A model generated the notes under the pieces. That model made no database searches. It was not told where the DNA came from and worked only from the letters and a program-made list of their open reading frames with translations. DNA of 9,986 bases. Origin: Bacteroidales bacterium (GTDB lineage: Bacteria > Bacteroidota > Bacteroidia > Bacteroidales > GCA-2711565). Below are positions 1-6,766 of the stretch, in pieces. Numbering within the stretch: the stretch's first letter is position 1; each line of letters opens with the position of its first letter. A program made the position numbers and the translations under genes. The stretch is from positions 1 to 9,986 of the forward strand of contig JAOZQX010000024.1 in assembly GCA_029931995.1 (NCBI GenBank), in the 5' to 3' direction.

Positions 1-13
1 TTCTACAAATGCT

Positions 14-51
14 TGTTAAATGGCTGTTAAAAACTGTTAATGATTTGTTAA
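14..51 (+). promoter_or_regulatory. Four phased TGTTAA direct repeats (candidate response-regulator operator)
   Basis: TGTTAA occurs four times in the same orientation, starting at 14, 25, 35 and 46, so the spacings are 11, 10 and 11 bp. This is one helical turn per repeat and puts all copies on one face of the DNA. OmpR/PhoB-family regulators bind tandem direct repeats with this kind of period, and the gene pair downstream encodes such a regulator. The array ends 28 bp before the -7 element of the rprX promoter, a position typical of an activator site. That RprY itself binds here is inference. Confidence 0.55.
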
Positions 52-79
52 TTCGAAAATTAGCCATTCATGAATATTG

Positions 80-87
80 TATCTTTG
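80..87 (+). promoter_or_regulatory. rprX promoter, -7 element TATCTTTG
   Basis: TATCTTTG matches the Bacteroidota -7 consensus TAnnTTTG exactly. A matching -33 TTTG is absent at the usual 19-21 bp upstream (around 55-60); the nearest TTTG is at 44-47, inside the repeat array. A good -7 with a poor -33 next to a repeat array suggests activator-dependent transcription. Transcription should start near 92-95, giving a leader of about 55 nt. Confidence 0.5.
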
Positions 88-100
88 TCAAAACTAAACA

Positions 101-119
101 GATAAGCTTGACACTTATC
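101..119 (+). repeat. Short inverted repeat in the rprX leader
   Basis: GATAAG (101-106) and CTTATC (114-119) form a perfect 6-bp stem with a 7-nt loop, located just downstream of the expected transcription start of rprX. It could be a small leader hairpin or a protein-binding half-site pair. There is no U-run after it, so it is not a terminator. It could be chance. Confidence 0.25.
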
Positions 120-148
120 CTCGAAAATAATCTTATTCTTAATTGTTG

Positions 149-1453
149 ATGAAAAAAAACTATTTCAAGTTTGTTATCATTATCGCTTCCATTTCATTGG
201 TTGGTGTAATTTTCACACAGTTATATTGGGTGAAAAAAGCTGTCCAGTTTAAGGAAGATCAGTTTAATGATGGAACTACGATTGCTATGAAAAGCGTGGT
301 GAATCAATTATTGAATGTTCACAATGATTCTACAATAAAATGGATGAAAGATAAAAAAGTTACTTATTGGGAAGAGTCTTCTTGCATCTCCGAAATTGTG
401 GATCCTTCATTATTGAAAAATTTGCTTAAAAGAGAGATGGGGTGCTTCAGAATAAGCAAAGATTATCAATTTGGAATTTACAGCAAAGAAAGAAACGAAT
501 TTATAATGGGCATTTATGAAGATTCCGGAGATTATCTTTTGTGTTCTCCTCATCAGGTTTCGTTGGATTGTTTACTGACCCCTGGTGAATATTTCTTGAG
601 TGTGTATTTCCCCAACCAAAAAAGTCAAATTTTATTGAATATGGCCGGATGGATTTCTTTATCAGGCTTATTTATTATTATTGTAATTATTAGCTTTTAT
701 TATACTATTTCCACTTTGATGCGGCAGAAGAAACTCTCAGAAATGAAATCTGATTTTGTAAATAATATGACACATGAATTTAAAACTCCGATATCTACTA
801 TTTCTTTAGCAAGTGAAATGCTTTTACGGCCCAACGTATTTGAATCGTCGGATAAGACAAAGAAATATGCCCATATTATTTTTGATGAAAATACGCGTTT
901 GCAGAATCAAGTGGAACAGGTATTGCAAATATCGGTTCTTGACAAAGGAGATATGAAAATTAAACCAAGGGAGCTAGATGTTCACAAGCTTATTCGTAAG
1001 CTCAGCGATAATTTTAACTTGGGCTTGAAAGAAACAAATGGAAAACTTAGTTTGAACTTAAATGCAGAAAATCCAACAATAATTGCCGACCGTGTTCATA
1101 TTATAAATATGATCTCGAATTTATTGGATAATGCTAAAAAATATTCTCGTCAAACTCCACAAATAAAAATTACTACAGAAAACAATAAAGAGGGTGTAAT
1201 AATTATTGTAGCAGATAATGGTATTGGGATAAGCTCTGAGCACCAGAAACATATTTTCAAAAAATTATATAGAGTTCCTACCGGAAATATCCACGATGTG
1301 AAAGGTTTCGGTTTGGGACTTTACTACACAAAAACCATGGCTGAGGCTCACGGTGGATATGTAAAATTGCACTCTGATTTGGGTAAAGGCAGCCAATTCG
1401 AGCTTTATCTGCCCTTTAAAACAGAAATAAAAAATGAAAACAAAGAATCCTAA
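149..1453 (+). CDS. rprX: Membrane sensor histidine kinase, RprX-like
   Basis: This is the sensor of a two-component system. ATG at 149 is chosen over two in-frame TTG codons just before it, giving 434 aa. Order: short N-terminus, TM helix at about residues 8-27, a periplasmic domain of about 135 aa, TM helix at about 165-188, HisKA domain with phospho-acceptor H209 in MTHEFKTP, then the HATPase domain with N-box N324/N328, G1 motif DNGIG (356-360) and G2 motif GFGLGL (386-391). All catalytic motifs are intact. The only four cysteines (79, 99, 132, 141) lie in the periplasmic domain. The last 20 nt overlap the response-regulator gene, so the two are co-transcribed and probably translationally coupled. 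The symbol rests on the partner's strong resemblance to Bacteroides RprY; the sensory domain itself is not diagnostic. The ligand is unknown. Confidence 0.9.
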   Translation: MKKNYFKFVIIIASISLVGVIFTQLYWVKKAVQFKEDQFNDGTTIAMKSVVNQLLNVHNDSTIKWMKDKKVTYWEESSCISEIVDPSLLKNLLKREMGCFRISKDYQFGIYSKERNEFIMGIYEDSGDYLLCSPHQVSLDCLLTPGEYFLSVYFPNQKSQILLNMAGWISLSGLFIIIVIISFYYTISTLMRQKKLSEMKSDFVNNMTHEFKTPISTISLASEMLLRPNVFESSDKTKKYAHIIFDENTRLQNQVEQVLQISVLDKGDMKIKPRELDVHKLIRKLSDNFNLGLKETNGKLSLNLNAENPTIIADRVHIINMISNLLDNAKKYSRQTPQIKITTENNKEGVIIIVADNGIGISSEHQKHIFKKLYRVPTGNIHDVKGFGLGLYYTKTMAEAHGGYVKLHSDLGKGSQFELYLPFKTEIKNENKES

Positions 1454-2147
1454 AATTCGAATTTTATTGGTTGAAGATGATCCCAATCTAAGTCTTGTGT
1501 TGCAAGATTATTTGGAAATGGTGGGTTACGATATTGTTCTGTGTAAGGATGGGGAAGAAGGTATTAAAATGTTTAAAAGAAAAGGTTTTGAGCTTTGTAT
1601 TTTTGATATTATGATGCCGAAAAAGGATGGATTTTCGTTGGCCGAAGAAGTTCGTTTGTTGGATCAAAAAATTCCGATTATTTTTCTGACAGCTAAATCG
1701 CTGAAAGAGGATAAAATTAAAGGATTTCAAGTGGGATGTGATGATTATATCACCAAACCTTTTAGCACCGAGGAACTTAGCTTGCGTATTAAGGCCATTT
1801 TAAAAAGGTGCATGTTTGGAACAGGTAATGAGAATGATGAAGATGAGAATATTTTTAATATTGGAAAATTTGTTTTTGATTTTGAAAACATGCTATTAAA
1901 ATCATCGGATACTGAACAAAACTTAACCCGAAAAGAAGCCGGTTTATTAAAATTACTTTGTCTTCATAAAAATAAATTATTGACCCGAGAAATTGCCCTT
2001 AAAACAATTTGGGGCGAAAACGATTATTTTATTGGTCGCAGCATGGATGTTTTTATTGCAAAACTTCGAAAATATTTGAAATCCGATCCCAATATTCAAA
2101 TTGCAAATGTACATGGAACAGGCTTTAAGCTTGAAATAAGCGAATAA
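1434..2147 (+). CDS. rprY: OmpR-family response regulator, RprY-like
   Basis: This 237-aa DNA-binding response regulator is the expected phosphorylation target of the upstream kinase. The receiver domain (about 8-122) has the acidic pair D15/D16, phospho-acceptor D58 in CIFDIMMPKKDG, T86 and K108 in DDYITKPF. A short acidic linker (about 131-139) leads to a winged-helix Trans_Reg_C domain (about 142-235). The C-terminal segment with ALKTIW, RSMDVFIAKLRK and the final HGTGFKL closely follows Bacteroides fragilis RprY as I recall it, so the assignment is to RprY rather than a generic OmpR protein. RprY in the group has been linked to stress responses. The phased TGTTAA repeats upstream of the pair may be its own target, giving autoregulation. 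The stop codon touches the A-run of the terminator that follows. Confidence 0.9.
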   Translation: MKTKNPKIRILLVEDDPNLSLVLQDYLEMVGYDIVLCKDGEEGIKMFKRKGFELCIFDIMMPKKDGFSLAEEVRLLDQKIPIIFLTAKSLKEDKIKGFQVGCDDYITKPFSTEELSLRIKAILKRCMFGTGNENDEDENIFNIGKFVFDFENMLLKSSDTEQNLTRKEAGLLKLLCLHKNKLLTREIALKTIWGENDYFIGRSMDVFIAKLRKYLKSDPNIQIANVHGTGFKLEISE

Positions 2148-2176
2148 AAAAACCATTCGCCAAATGACGAATGGTT
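2145..2176 (-). terminator. Intrinsic terminator between convergent units
   Basis: AACCATTCG (2151-2159) and CGAATGGTT (2168-2176) make a perfect 9-bp stem with an 8-nt loop. Read on the - strand, the hairpin is followed by seven T residues (2152 to 2146), the classic layout of a Rho-independent terminator for the pspC/liaF-like operon, whose last stop codon ends at 2202. On the + strand the hairpin comes 3 nt after the rprY stop but is followed by only a weak T-rich stretch, so it may act less well in that direction. The U-run overlaps the rprY stop codon. Confidence 0.8.
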
Positions 2177-2201
2177 CTTGGATTTATTTCCCATGAAAAA
2201 A

Positions 2202-3134
2202 CTAATAGCGTACAACTTCTAAACTCGTTATTGCAGCATCAATATTTATGTAAATTCTGTTTTCCGATACTTCAAAATTTGGTGTTTGGTACAAACCTCG
2301 CTTAAGCTTGTCAAACCCACTAAATCTTTTTGAAGCTAAAAAAGTGTCAGTATCAATTTCACAGCCCGAATCTTCAGGAATGTAAATTTTTATGGATGAT
2401 ACACCCGAATCAATATTAATCTCGCTTTTATTGAATTTATCTCCTAAACGAATATCTACTGAGGAGGCTCCGCCATCAATATCAATAAATCTTGTTTTAA
2501 AGTTACTCAGGTCAAGATCAACTGATGCAGCACCAGCATTTATATTGAAATTCCAAAGTGGTGTTTCATTCAGCTGTATTTCAACATCGTTGTTCAAACC
2601 TCGTCTCTTAAAATGTCTGTGCTTTATATCTAGGATTAGTGTTTGATGATCACCATTTTTATTTGTTGAAAAAATATAGGGGCCAATATTTCCATCTTGA
2701 AAAAACTCCATCAAATGTTTACTTTGTTCACGAACCAAAAAATCTCCGGCAACAGCATCAATTGTTATTGTAGCTTCTTTGATATCTGAATCATAAGGCT
2801 CATAAAAATAATGTTCTGAATCTTCAGTTCTATCATCTTCGAATAGTTCATCTTCCCATCTATCCCATTTGTCAAATTGAAAACTGTATGAGCGATTCCA
2901 ATGATTTGTTTTGGTAAAGATCAGAGTAACAGTTACAACTAAAAGGACAATGGTTAAAAGGGTTTTAATTCCATTTTTAATAGGAAGCATTGTAAGGCCT
3001 ATCAGTACTAACAGCATTGGCCATAAACTGAAAATTGATAGCCAGTTAAAATAAACTAAACCAATGTTTTTTAAAATAAATAATGCTCCAAGACTTACTA
3101 ATAATCCACCCCAAAATATATTGCTTTGTTTCAT
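2202..3134 (-). CDS. LiaF-like membrane protein with beta-repeat (toastrack-like) C-terminal domain
   Basis: This 310-aa protein has three hydrophobic segments (about 6-26, 32-51 and 56-74) of the LiaI/LiaF-like transmembrane type, including the motif SLWPMLLVLIG. A strongly acidic, aromatic linker (about 88-116) joins them to a soluble beta-rich C-terminal domain. That domain repeats a short unit: NINAGAASVDLDL (197-209), IDIDGGASSVDIRL (from 217), INIDSGVSSIKIYI (from 239) and INIDAAITSLEVV (from 296). Such repeats are typical of LiaF C-terminal/DUF4097-like adhesin folds. Known LiaF proteins in Firmicutes restrain a cell-envelope stress two-component system; whether this one does so is inference. 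It starts 4 nt after the stop of the PspC gene, so the two proteins probably work together at the cytoplasmic membrane. ATG at 3134 is the only reasonable start. Confidence 0.75.
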   Translation of the reverse strand: MKQSNIFWGGLLVSLGALFILKNIGLVYFNWLSIFSLWPMLLVLIGLTMLPIKNGIKTLLTIVLLVVTVTLIFTKTNHWNRSYSFQFDKWDRWEDELFEDDRTEDSEHYFYEPYDSDIKEATITIDAVAGDFLVREQSKHLMEFFQDGNIGPYIFSTNKNGDHQTLILDIKHRHFKRRGLNNDVEIQLNETPLWNFNINAGAASVDLDLSNFKTRFIDIDGGASSVDIRLGDKFNKSEINIDSGVSSIKIYIPEDSGCEIDTDTFLASKRFSGFDKLKRGLYQTPNFEVSENRIYINIDAAITSLEVVRY

Positions 3135-3138
3135 GTTT

Positions 3139-3591
3139 TTAAGATTTTGGTTTTGAATAACCTGATTTAATTAATACAATCCCCACAACAAGTAATACTA
3201 TTGGCCACAGATCATGAAAATGAATGCGTGGTAAAAAGCTATCGGCTAAGAAAATTAAACCGAGGGAGATCATGATTAGGCCGGCTATTAATCCACCACT
3301 ATTTGTTCCAATCGGCTTTTCAAGATTGGGATCGTTTGGGTCATTTTCTTTTTTTTTATTTTCCATGATTGGATCTTTTGGTATTTCGAAATGTGTTGTT
3401 TCGTAGCTTGGGAGAGCAATCCAAAGAATAATATAAATTAATACCCCTCCGCCTCCAAAAAGAGCCACAATTGCAAAAATTATTCTTACTAAGGTTGGAT
3501 CAGTTTTAAGATGTTCGGCAATACCGGAAGCAACTCCTCCGATTACCGCTTGATTTGAGCTTCTATATAAGCCTCTGTGATGTGATTCCAT
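3139..3591 (-). CDS. PspC-domain membrane protein
   Basis: This protein has 150 aa from ATG at 3591. An in-frame TTG at 3618 is rejected because it falls inside the -7 promoter element. Residues 6-62 form a PspC domain: LYRSSNQAVIGGVASGIAEHL, then a long hydrophobic helix (about 34-60) ending in WIALP. PspC is the membrane component of the phage-shock envelope-stress response in proteobacteria, but in Bacteroidota the domain occurs without PspA, and none is seen here. A charged Lys/Glu/Asn/Pro linker (about 70-92) leads to a second membrane module (about 99-142) with GLIAGLIMISLGLIFL and LWPIVLLVVGIVLI. This module resembles the N-terminal membrane region of the LiaF-like protein encoded 4 nt downstream. 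The role is probably envelope-stress sensing or membrane maintenance; the exact function is not known. Confidence 0.85.
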   Translation of the reverse strand: MESHHRGLYRSSNQAVIGGVASGIAEHLKTDPTLVRIIFAIVALFGGGGVLIYIILWIALPSYETTHFEIPKDPIMENKKKENDPNDPNLEKPIGTNSGGLIAGLIMISLGLIFLADSFLPRIHFHDLWPIVLLVVGIVLIKSGYSKPKS

Positions 3592-3615
3592 ATTTCTATA
3601 ACCTTTTGTTTTAAG

Positions 3616-3645
3616 CAAAGATAGAGATTGGAAATGAGATGTAAA
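3616..3645 (-). promoter_or_regulatory. pspC operon promoter
   Basis: On the - strand TATCTTTG (3623 to 3616) matches TAnnTTTG exactly and is identical to the rprX -7 element. A partial -33 (TTTAC, about 3646-3642) lies 18 bp upstream. Transcription would start near 3610, leaving about 20 nt before the ATG at 3591, which fixes the gene's start codon. Confidence 0.55.
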
Positions 3646-3648
3646 TAC

Positions 3649-3879
3649 TTATTCGGTGTGTGGGTGTATCAATCGGTAATTGCAGAAATTTGTCGGTGAA
3701 TTCCGACTTTTTGGAGCTGGCAATTGTTCTTTTCTTTTAAAAACAGCTGTTTCCCATCCAGTTGAGTGCAAGAAGAGTTGAATTTTATTGCTACATAAAT
3801 AACAGTAGCCATTCGAGGGTACAGTAAAACAACAATGTTTTAACAAGCAGAAAAACAGCGAAGTACATTTGTTTTTCAT
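3649..3879 (-). CDS. Possible small cysteine-rich protein, unknown function
   Basis: This ATG-started ORF of 76 aa lies in the gap between pspC and icd and does not overlap either gene. I do not recognise it. The first ~18 residues (MKNKCTSLFFCLLKHCCF) are basic then hydrophobic and could be a poor signal or lipoprotein-like leader. Seven cysteines are present (5, 11, 16, 17, 26, 29, 67), including a CYLC pair, and the C-terminal half is basic. The ORF is about 37% GC, while the 130 bp just upstream of its start is about 16% GC, a step that fits coding sequence. Against it: no clear promoter or ribosome site, no family match I can name, and the length is not improbable by chance. It could also be a decayed gene. 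Confidence 0.35.
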   Translation of the reverse strand: MKNKCTSLFFCLLKHCCFTVPSNGYCYLCSNKIQLFLHSTGWETAVFKRKEQLPAPKSRNSPTNFCNYRLIHPHTE

Positions 3880-4017
3880 GTTATTTATAAATATATTTAA
3901 ATAATGTAGAATTGATATATATTAGTTTTATTTTCCAGATTTATTTTGTAAATTTATAACAAACAGGTGAGACTCAATTTGATACATTTATCTAAATAAC
4001 TACATAAAAATACTAGA
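3880..4017. other. Very AT-rich leader between the small ORF and icd
   Basis: About 16% GC, with runs such as ATATATTTAAATAATG. It should contain the promoter of the icd-gltA-yjbQ unit, but I find no perfect TAnnTTTG. The best partial matches on the + strand are TAAATTTA (3949-3956) and TACATTTA (3983-3990), neither with a convincing -33 TTTG. I see no stable hairpin or riboswitch-like structure here. Confidence 0.4.
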
Positions 4018-5385
4018 ATGAACGAAGAAAAAATTACGATTAAGAATGGAAAGTTAAAGGTGCCTGATCGGGTAGTAATTCCTTTTATTGAGGGTGATGG
4101 AACAGGGCCGGATATTTGGGCTGCTTCTGTACGTGTTTTTGATGCTGCTGTAGAGAAAGCCTATAGTGGAAAACGGAAAATTCATTGGGAAGAAGTATAT
4201 GCTGGCGAGAATGCATTTAATAAAACAGGGGAGTGGCTTCCTCAAGAAACTCTCGATGCATTTCAAAAATATATGGTTGGTATAAAGGGTCCGTTAACAA
4301 CTCCTGTTGGAGGTGGAATAACATCATTAAATGTTGCTTTGAGGCAAAAATTAGACCTTTACGTATGCTTACGTCCTGTTAAATATATCACAGGTGTTCC
4401 ATCACCTGTTCGCCAGCCCGAGGATGTAGATATGGTTATTTTTAGAGAAAACACCGAAGATATTTATGCCGGAATTGAGTGGGCCGAAGGTACAGCTGAT
4501 GTGGAGAAAGTAATTCGCTTTTTAGAGGACGAAATGAGTGTGAAGAATATTCGCTTCCCTAAAACCAGTGGAATAGGAGTGAAACCTGTTTCGAAAGAAG
4601 GTTCTTATCGTTTAGCTAAAGCAGCTATTGAATATGCATTGATGGAAGGGCGTAAATCTGTTACATTAGTGCATAAGGGAAATATCATGAAATTCACTGA
4701 GGGAGCCTTTAAAAATTGGGGCTATGAGGTAGCAGTCGAAGAATACAGAAATCAAGTTGTAACTGAGCGTGAAAGTTGGATTATATCAAATAAAGATTCC
4801 AATCCTGATTTGAGTATCGAGGATAATGCAAAAATGATTGATCCGGGCTATCATATGATGGTTGAAGCTCAGCAAAAGGAAAAGAGAGATGAGGTTGAAA
4901 CGGCACTAAAATTAATGCCTACTCATGGAAGCAATCAATGGAAAAATAAATTAATGATTAAAGATGCCATTGCCGATATTACGCTTCAGCAGGTCTTAAC
5001 AAGAGCTAAAGAATTTGAGGTAATAGCAACTTTGAACTTAAATGGAGATTATTTGTCGGATGCATTGGCTGCTCAGGTTGGAGGTATTGGTATTGCCCCT
5101 GGAGCAAATATAAATTATGTTACCGGCCATGCTATTTTTGAAGCTACTCATGGTACTGCTCCGAAATATGCAGGACTCGACAAAGTTAATCCTGGCTCTG
5201 TTATCCTATCGGGAAGCATGATGTTTAAGTACATGGGCTGGCATGAGGCTCATGATTTAATTTGGAAAGCATTGGTGAAAACCATTGAACAAAAGAGGGT
5301 TACTTACGATTACCATCGCATGATGGATGATGCTACTTTGCTTAAATGTTCAGAGTTTGGAGATGCAATCATTAAAAACATGTAA
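4018..5385 (+). CDS. icd: Isocitrate dehydrogenase, NADP-dependent
   Basis: This cytoplasmic TCA-cycle enzyme (455 aa) oxidises and decarboxylates isocitrate to 2-oxoglutarate. It belongs to the E. coli Icd type. Substrate-binding residues are conserved: S103, N105 and R109 in [10 protein letters not shown]119, R143 in FRENTEDIY with Y150, and K220. Metal ligands D344/D348 lie in [10 protein letters not shown]. Cofactor choice points to NADP+: K383/Y384 in HGTAPKY and Y430/R434 in VTYDYHR match the E. coli NADP determinants. The chain is about 40 residues longer than E. coli Icd (416 aa); the extra sequence lies around residues 247-312. S103 corresponds to the serine phosphorylated by AceK in E. 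coli, but no aceK is in the window. Citrate synthase follows after 40 nt, so the two are probably one operon for the oxidative TCA arm. Confidence 0.96.
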   Translation: MNEEKITIKNGKLKVPDRVVIPFIEGDGTGPDIWAASVRVFDAAVEKAYSGKRKIHWEEVYAGENAFNKTGEWLPQETLDAFQKYMVGIKGPLTTPVGGGITSLNVALRQKLDLYVCLRPVKYITGVPSPVRQPEDVDMVIFRENTEDIYAGIEWAEGTADVEKVIRFLEDEMSVKNIRFPKTSGIGVKPVSKEGSYRLAKAAIEYALMEGRKSVTLVHKGNIMKFTEGAFKNWGYEVAVEEYRNQVVTERESWIISNKDSNPDLSIEDNAKMIDPGYHMMVEAQQKEKRDEVETALKLMPTHGSNQWKNKLMIKDAIADITLQQVLTRAKEFEVIATLNLNGDYLSDALAAQVGGIGIAPGANINYVTGHAIFEATHGTAPKYAGLDKVNPGSVILSGSMMFKYMGWHEAHDLIWKALVKTIEQKRVTYDYHRMMDDATLLKCSEFGDAIIKNM

Positions 5386-5425
5386 AAAAATATTAATTTT
5401 ATTAAGAAACTAATTTTACTATAAG

Positions 5426-6751
5426 ATGGCTGGTTTAAAAGAAAAACTGCACAAAAAAATTGAAGAATGGAGACCACGTACTCAACGGTTAAATAAGCAA
5501 TATGGAGACGTTGTTGTTGACAATGTTACCATCTCTCAGATTCTTGGTGGAATGCGAGGTTTGAAAAGTATGGTTACTGATATCTCATATCTTGATCCCG
5601 ATGAAGGAATCCGATTTAGGGGCTATACACTGCATGATGTTTTTGAAAAACTTCCCAAACCTAAAGGTGCTGAAATGCCTTATGTAGAAGGTCTTTTTTA
5701 TTTACTTCTAACAGGAGATATCCCGACTGAGAGCGAGATAGCAGATGTTGTTGATGAGTTTAGCAAACGGCGAATTCTACCACGTTATATTTATGAATTA
5801 ATTGATGCATTCCCTTGTTGTAGTCATCCTATGACTATTTTTTCAACAGCTATTTTATCGATGCACCGAGAATCATTTTTTACCAAAAAATATATTGCTG
5901 GTATAAAAAAGGAAGATTATTGGGATCCAACTTATGAGGATTCACTAAATATGTTGGCAAAACTACCTGAAATTGCGACCTATATTTATGCGAAATTATA
6001 CAGGAATGGTAGTCGTATCCAGTCGAATCCGCATCTTGATATGGGTGGAAATTTTGCTTTTATGATGGGCAAGGAAAAGCCATATGATGATGTTACGCGA
6101 ATGCATTTTATTTTGCATAGCGATCACGAAGCTGGAAATGTAAGTGCTCATACAGGTCATTTGGTATCTAGTTCGTTATCGGATGTTTATTTGTCTATCT
6201 CGGCAATGATCAATGGCTTGGCTGGTCCGCTACATGGTTTAGCAAGTCAGGGTGTGTTGCAATGGTTACAAGATTTAATGGATAAAATGGGAGGAGCAAT
6301 TCCTACCGAAGCTGAAATTCAACAGTTTGTTTGGGAAACGTTGAATGCCGGACAGGTTGTTCCCGGCTTTGGTCATGCGGTACTTCGGAAAACAGACCCA
6401 CGTTACCTCTTGCAACGCGAATTCAGTTTAAAACATCTTCCAGATGATCCTATCTTTAAGTATGTTGATATGCTTTATAAAGTGGTTCCGCCAATTTTGC
6501 AAGAGCAAGGAAAAGCTAAAAACCCATGGCCGAATGTGGATGCACAATCGGGCGTAGTTCAATGGCATTACGGTGTACACGAATATGACTTTTATACTGT
6601 TTTATTTGGCATTGGGCGTTCAATTGGTATTTGTGCCAATATTATTTGGGATAGGGCATTAAGCTATCCGTTGGAGCGTCCGAAGTCGCTTACTACTGAT
6701 ATGCTTGAGAAAATTGCAGGAATTGATAGTAAAGGAAAAAAAATAGTTTAA
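5426..6751 (+). CDS. gltA: Citrate synthase, eukaryotic/mitochondrial-like type
   Basis: Condenses acetyl-CoA and oxaloacetate to citrate. The 441-aa sequence is not of the common bacterial hexameric type. Blocks such as HSDHEAGNVSAHT (231-243), NGLAGPLHGLAS (263-274), PGFGHAVLRKTDPRY (313-327) and NVDAQSG (370-376) follow mitochondrial citrate synthase. The catalytic triad aligns as H270, H317 and D372 (pig H274, H320, D375). There is no transit-peptide extension, as expected in a bacterium. Citrate synthases of this group are known from Geobacter and some other bacteria. They are expected to lack the NADH allosteric site of E. coli GltA, which is inference here. The gene lies 40 nt after icd and 15 nt before yjbQ, consistent with one transcript. 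The symbol gltA is by function, not by closest homology. Confidence 0.95.
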   Translation: MAGLKEKLHKKIEEWRPRTQRLNKQYGDVVVDNVTISQILGGMRGLKSMVTDISYLDPDEGIRFRGYTLHDVFEKLPKPKGAEMPYVEGLFYLLLTGDIPTESEIADVVDEFSKRRILPRYIYELIDAFPCCSHPMTIFSTAILSMHRESFFTKKYIAGIKKEDYWDPTYEDSLNMLAKLPEIATYIYAKLYRNGSRIQSNPHLDMGGNFAFMMGKEKPYDDVTRMHFILHSDHEAGNVSAHTGHLVSSSLSDVYLSISAMINGLAGPLHGLASQGVLQWLQDLMDKMGGAIPTEAEIQQFVWETLNAGQVVPGFGHAVLRKTDPRYLLQREFSLKHLPDDPIFKYVDMLYKVVPPILQEQGKAKNPWPNVDAQSGVVQWHYGVHEYDFYTVLFGIGRSIGICANIIWDRALSYPLERPKSLTTDMLEKIAGIDSKGKKIV

Positions 6752-6766
6752 TCAAACAAAAATAAT

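Noticed and set aside
1265..1486. 73-aa ORF on the - strand over the rprX/rprY junction
   Set aside because: Antisense to strongly supported kinase and regulator coding sequence; no family features.
1488..1730. 80-aa ORF on the - strand inside rprY
   Set aside because: Lies opposite the receiver domain with its intact motifs; Phe/Asn/Lys-rich translation typical of a shadow frame.
2392..2646. 84-aa ORF on the + strand inside the LiaF-like gene
   Set aside because: Opposite the repeat domain; Ser/Leu-rich composition mirrors the repeats on the other strand.
3224..3406. 60-aa ORF on the + strand inside pspC
   Set aside because: Fully opposite a recognised PspC gene; no independent support.
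3592..3618. Longer pspC start at TTG 3618
   Set aside because: The TTG lies inside the TATCTTTG -7 element, so it would precede the transcript start; ATG 3591 fits the PspC family start.
3941..3990. icd promoter candidates TAAATTTA and TACATTTA
   Set aside because: Each misses the final G of TAnnTTTG and neither has a TTTG at 19-21 bp; in DNA of about 16% GC such matches are expected by chance.
4054..4266. 70-aa ORF on the - strand inside icd
   Set aside because: Opposite highly conserved IDH sequence.
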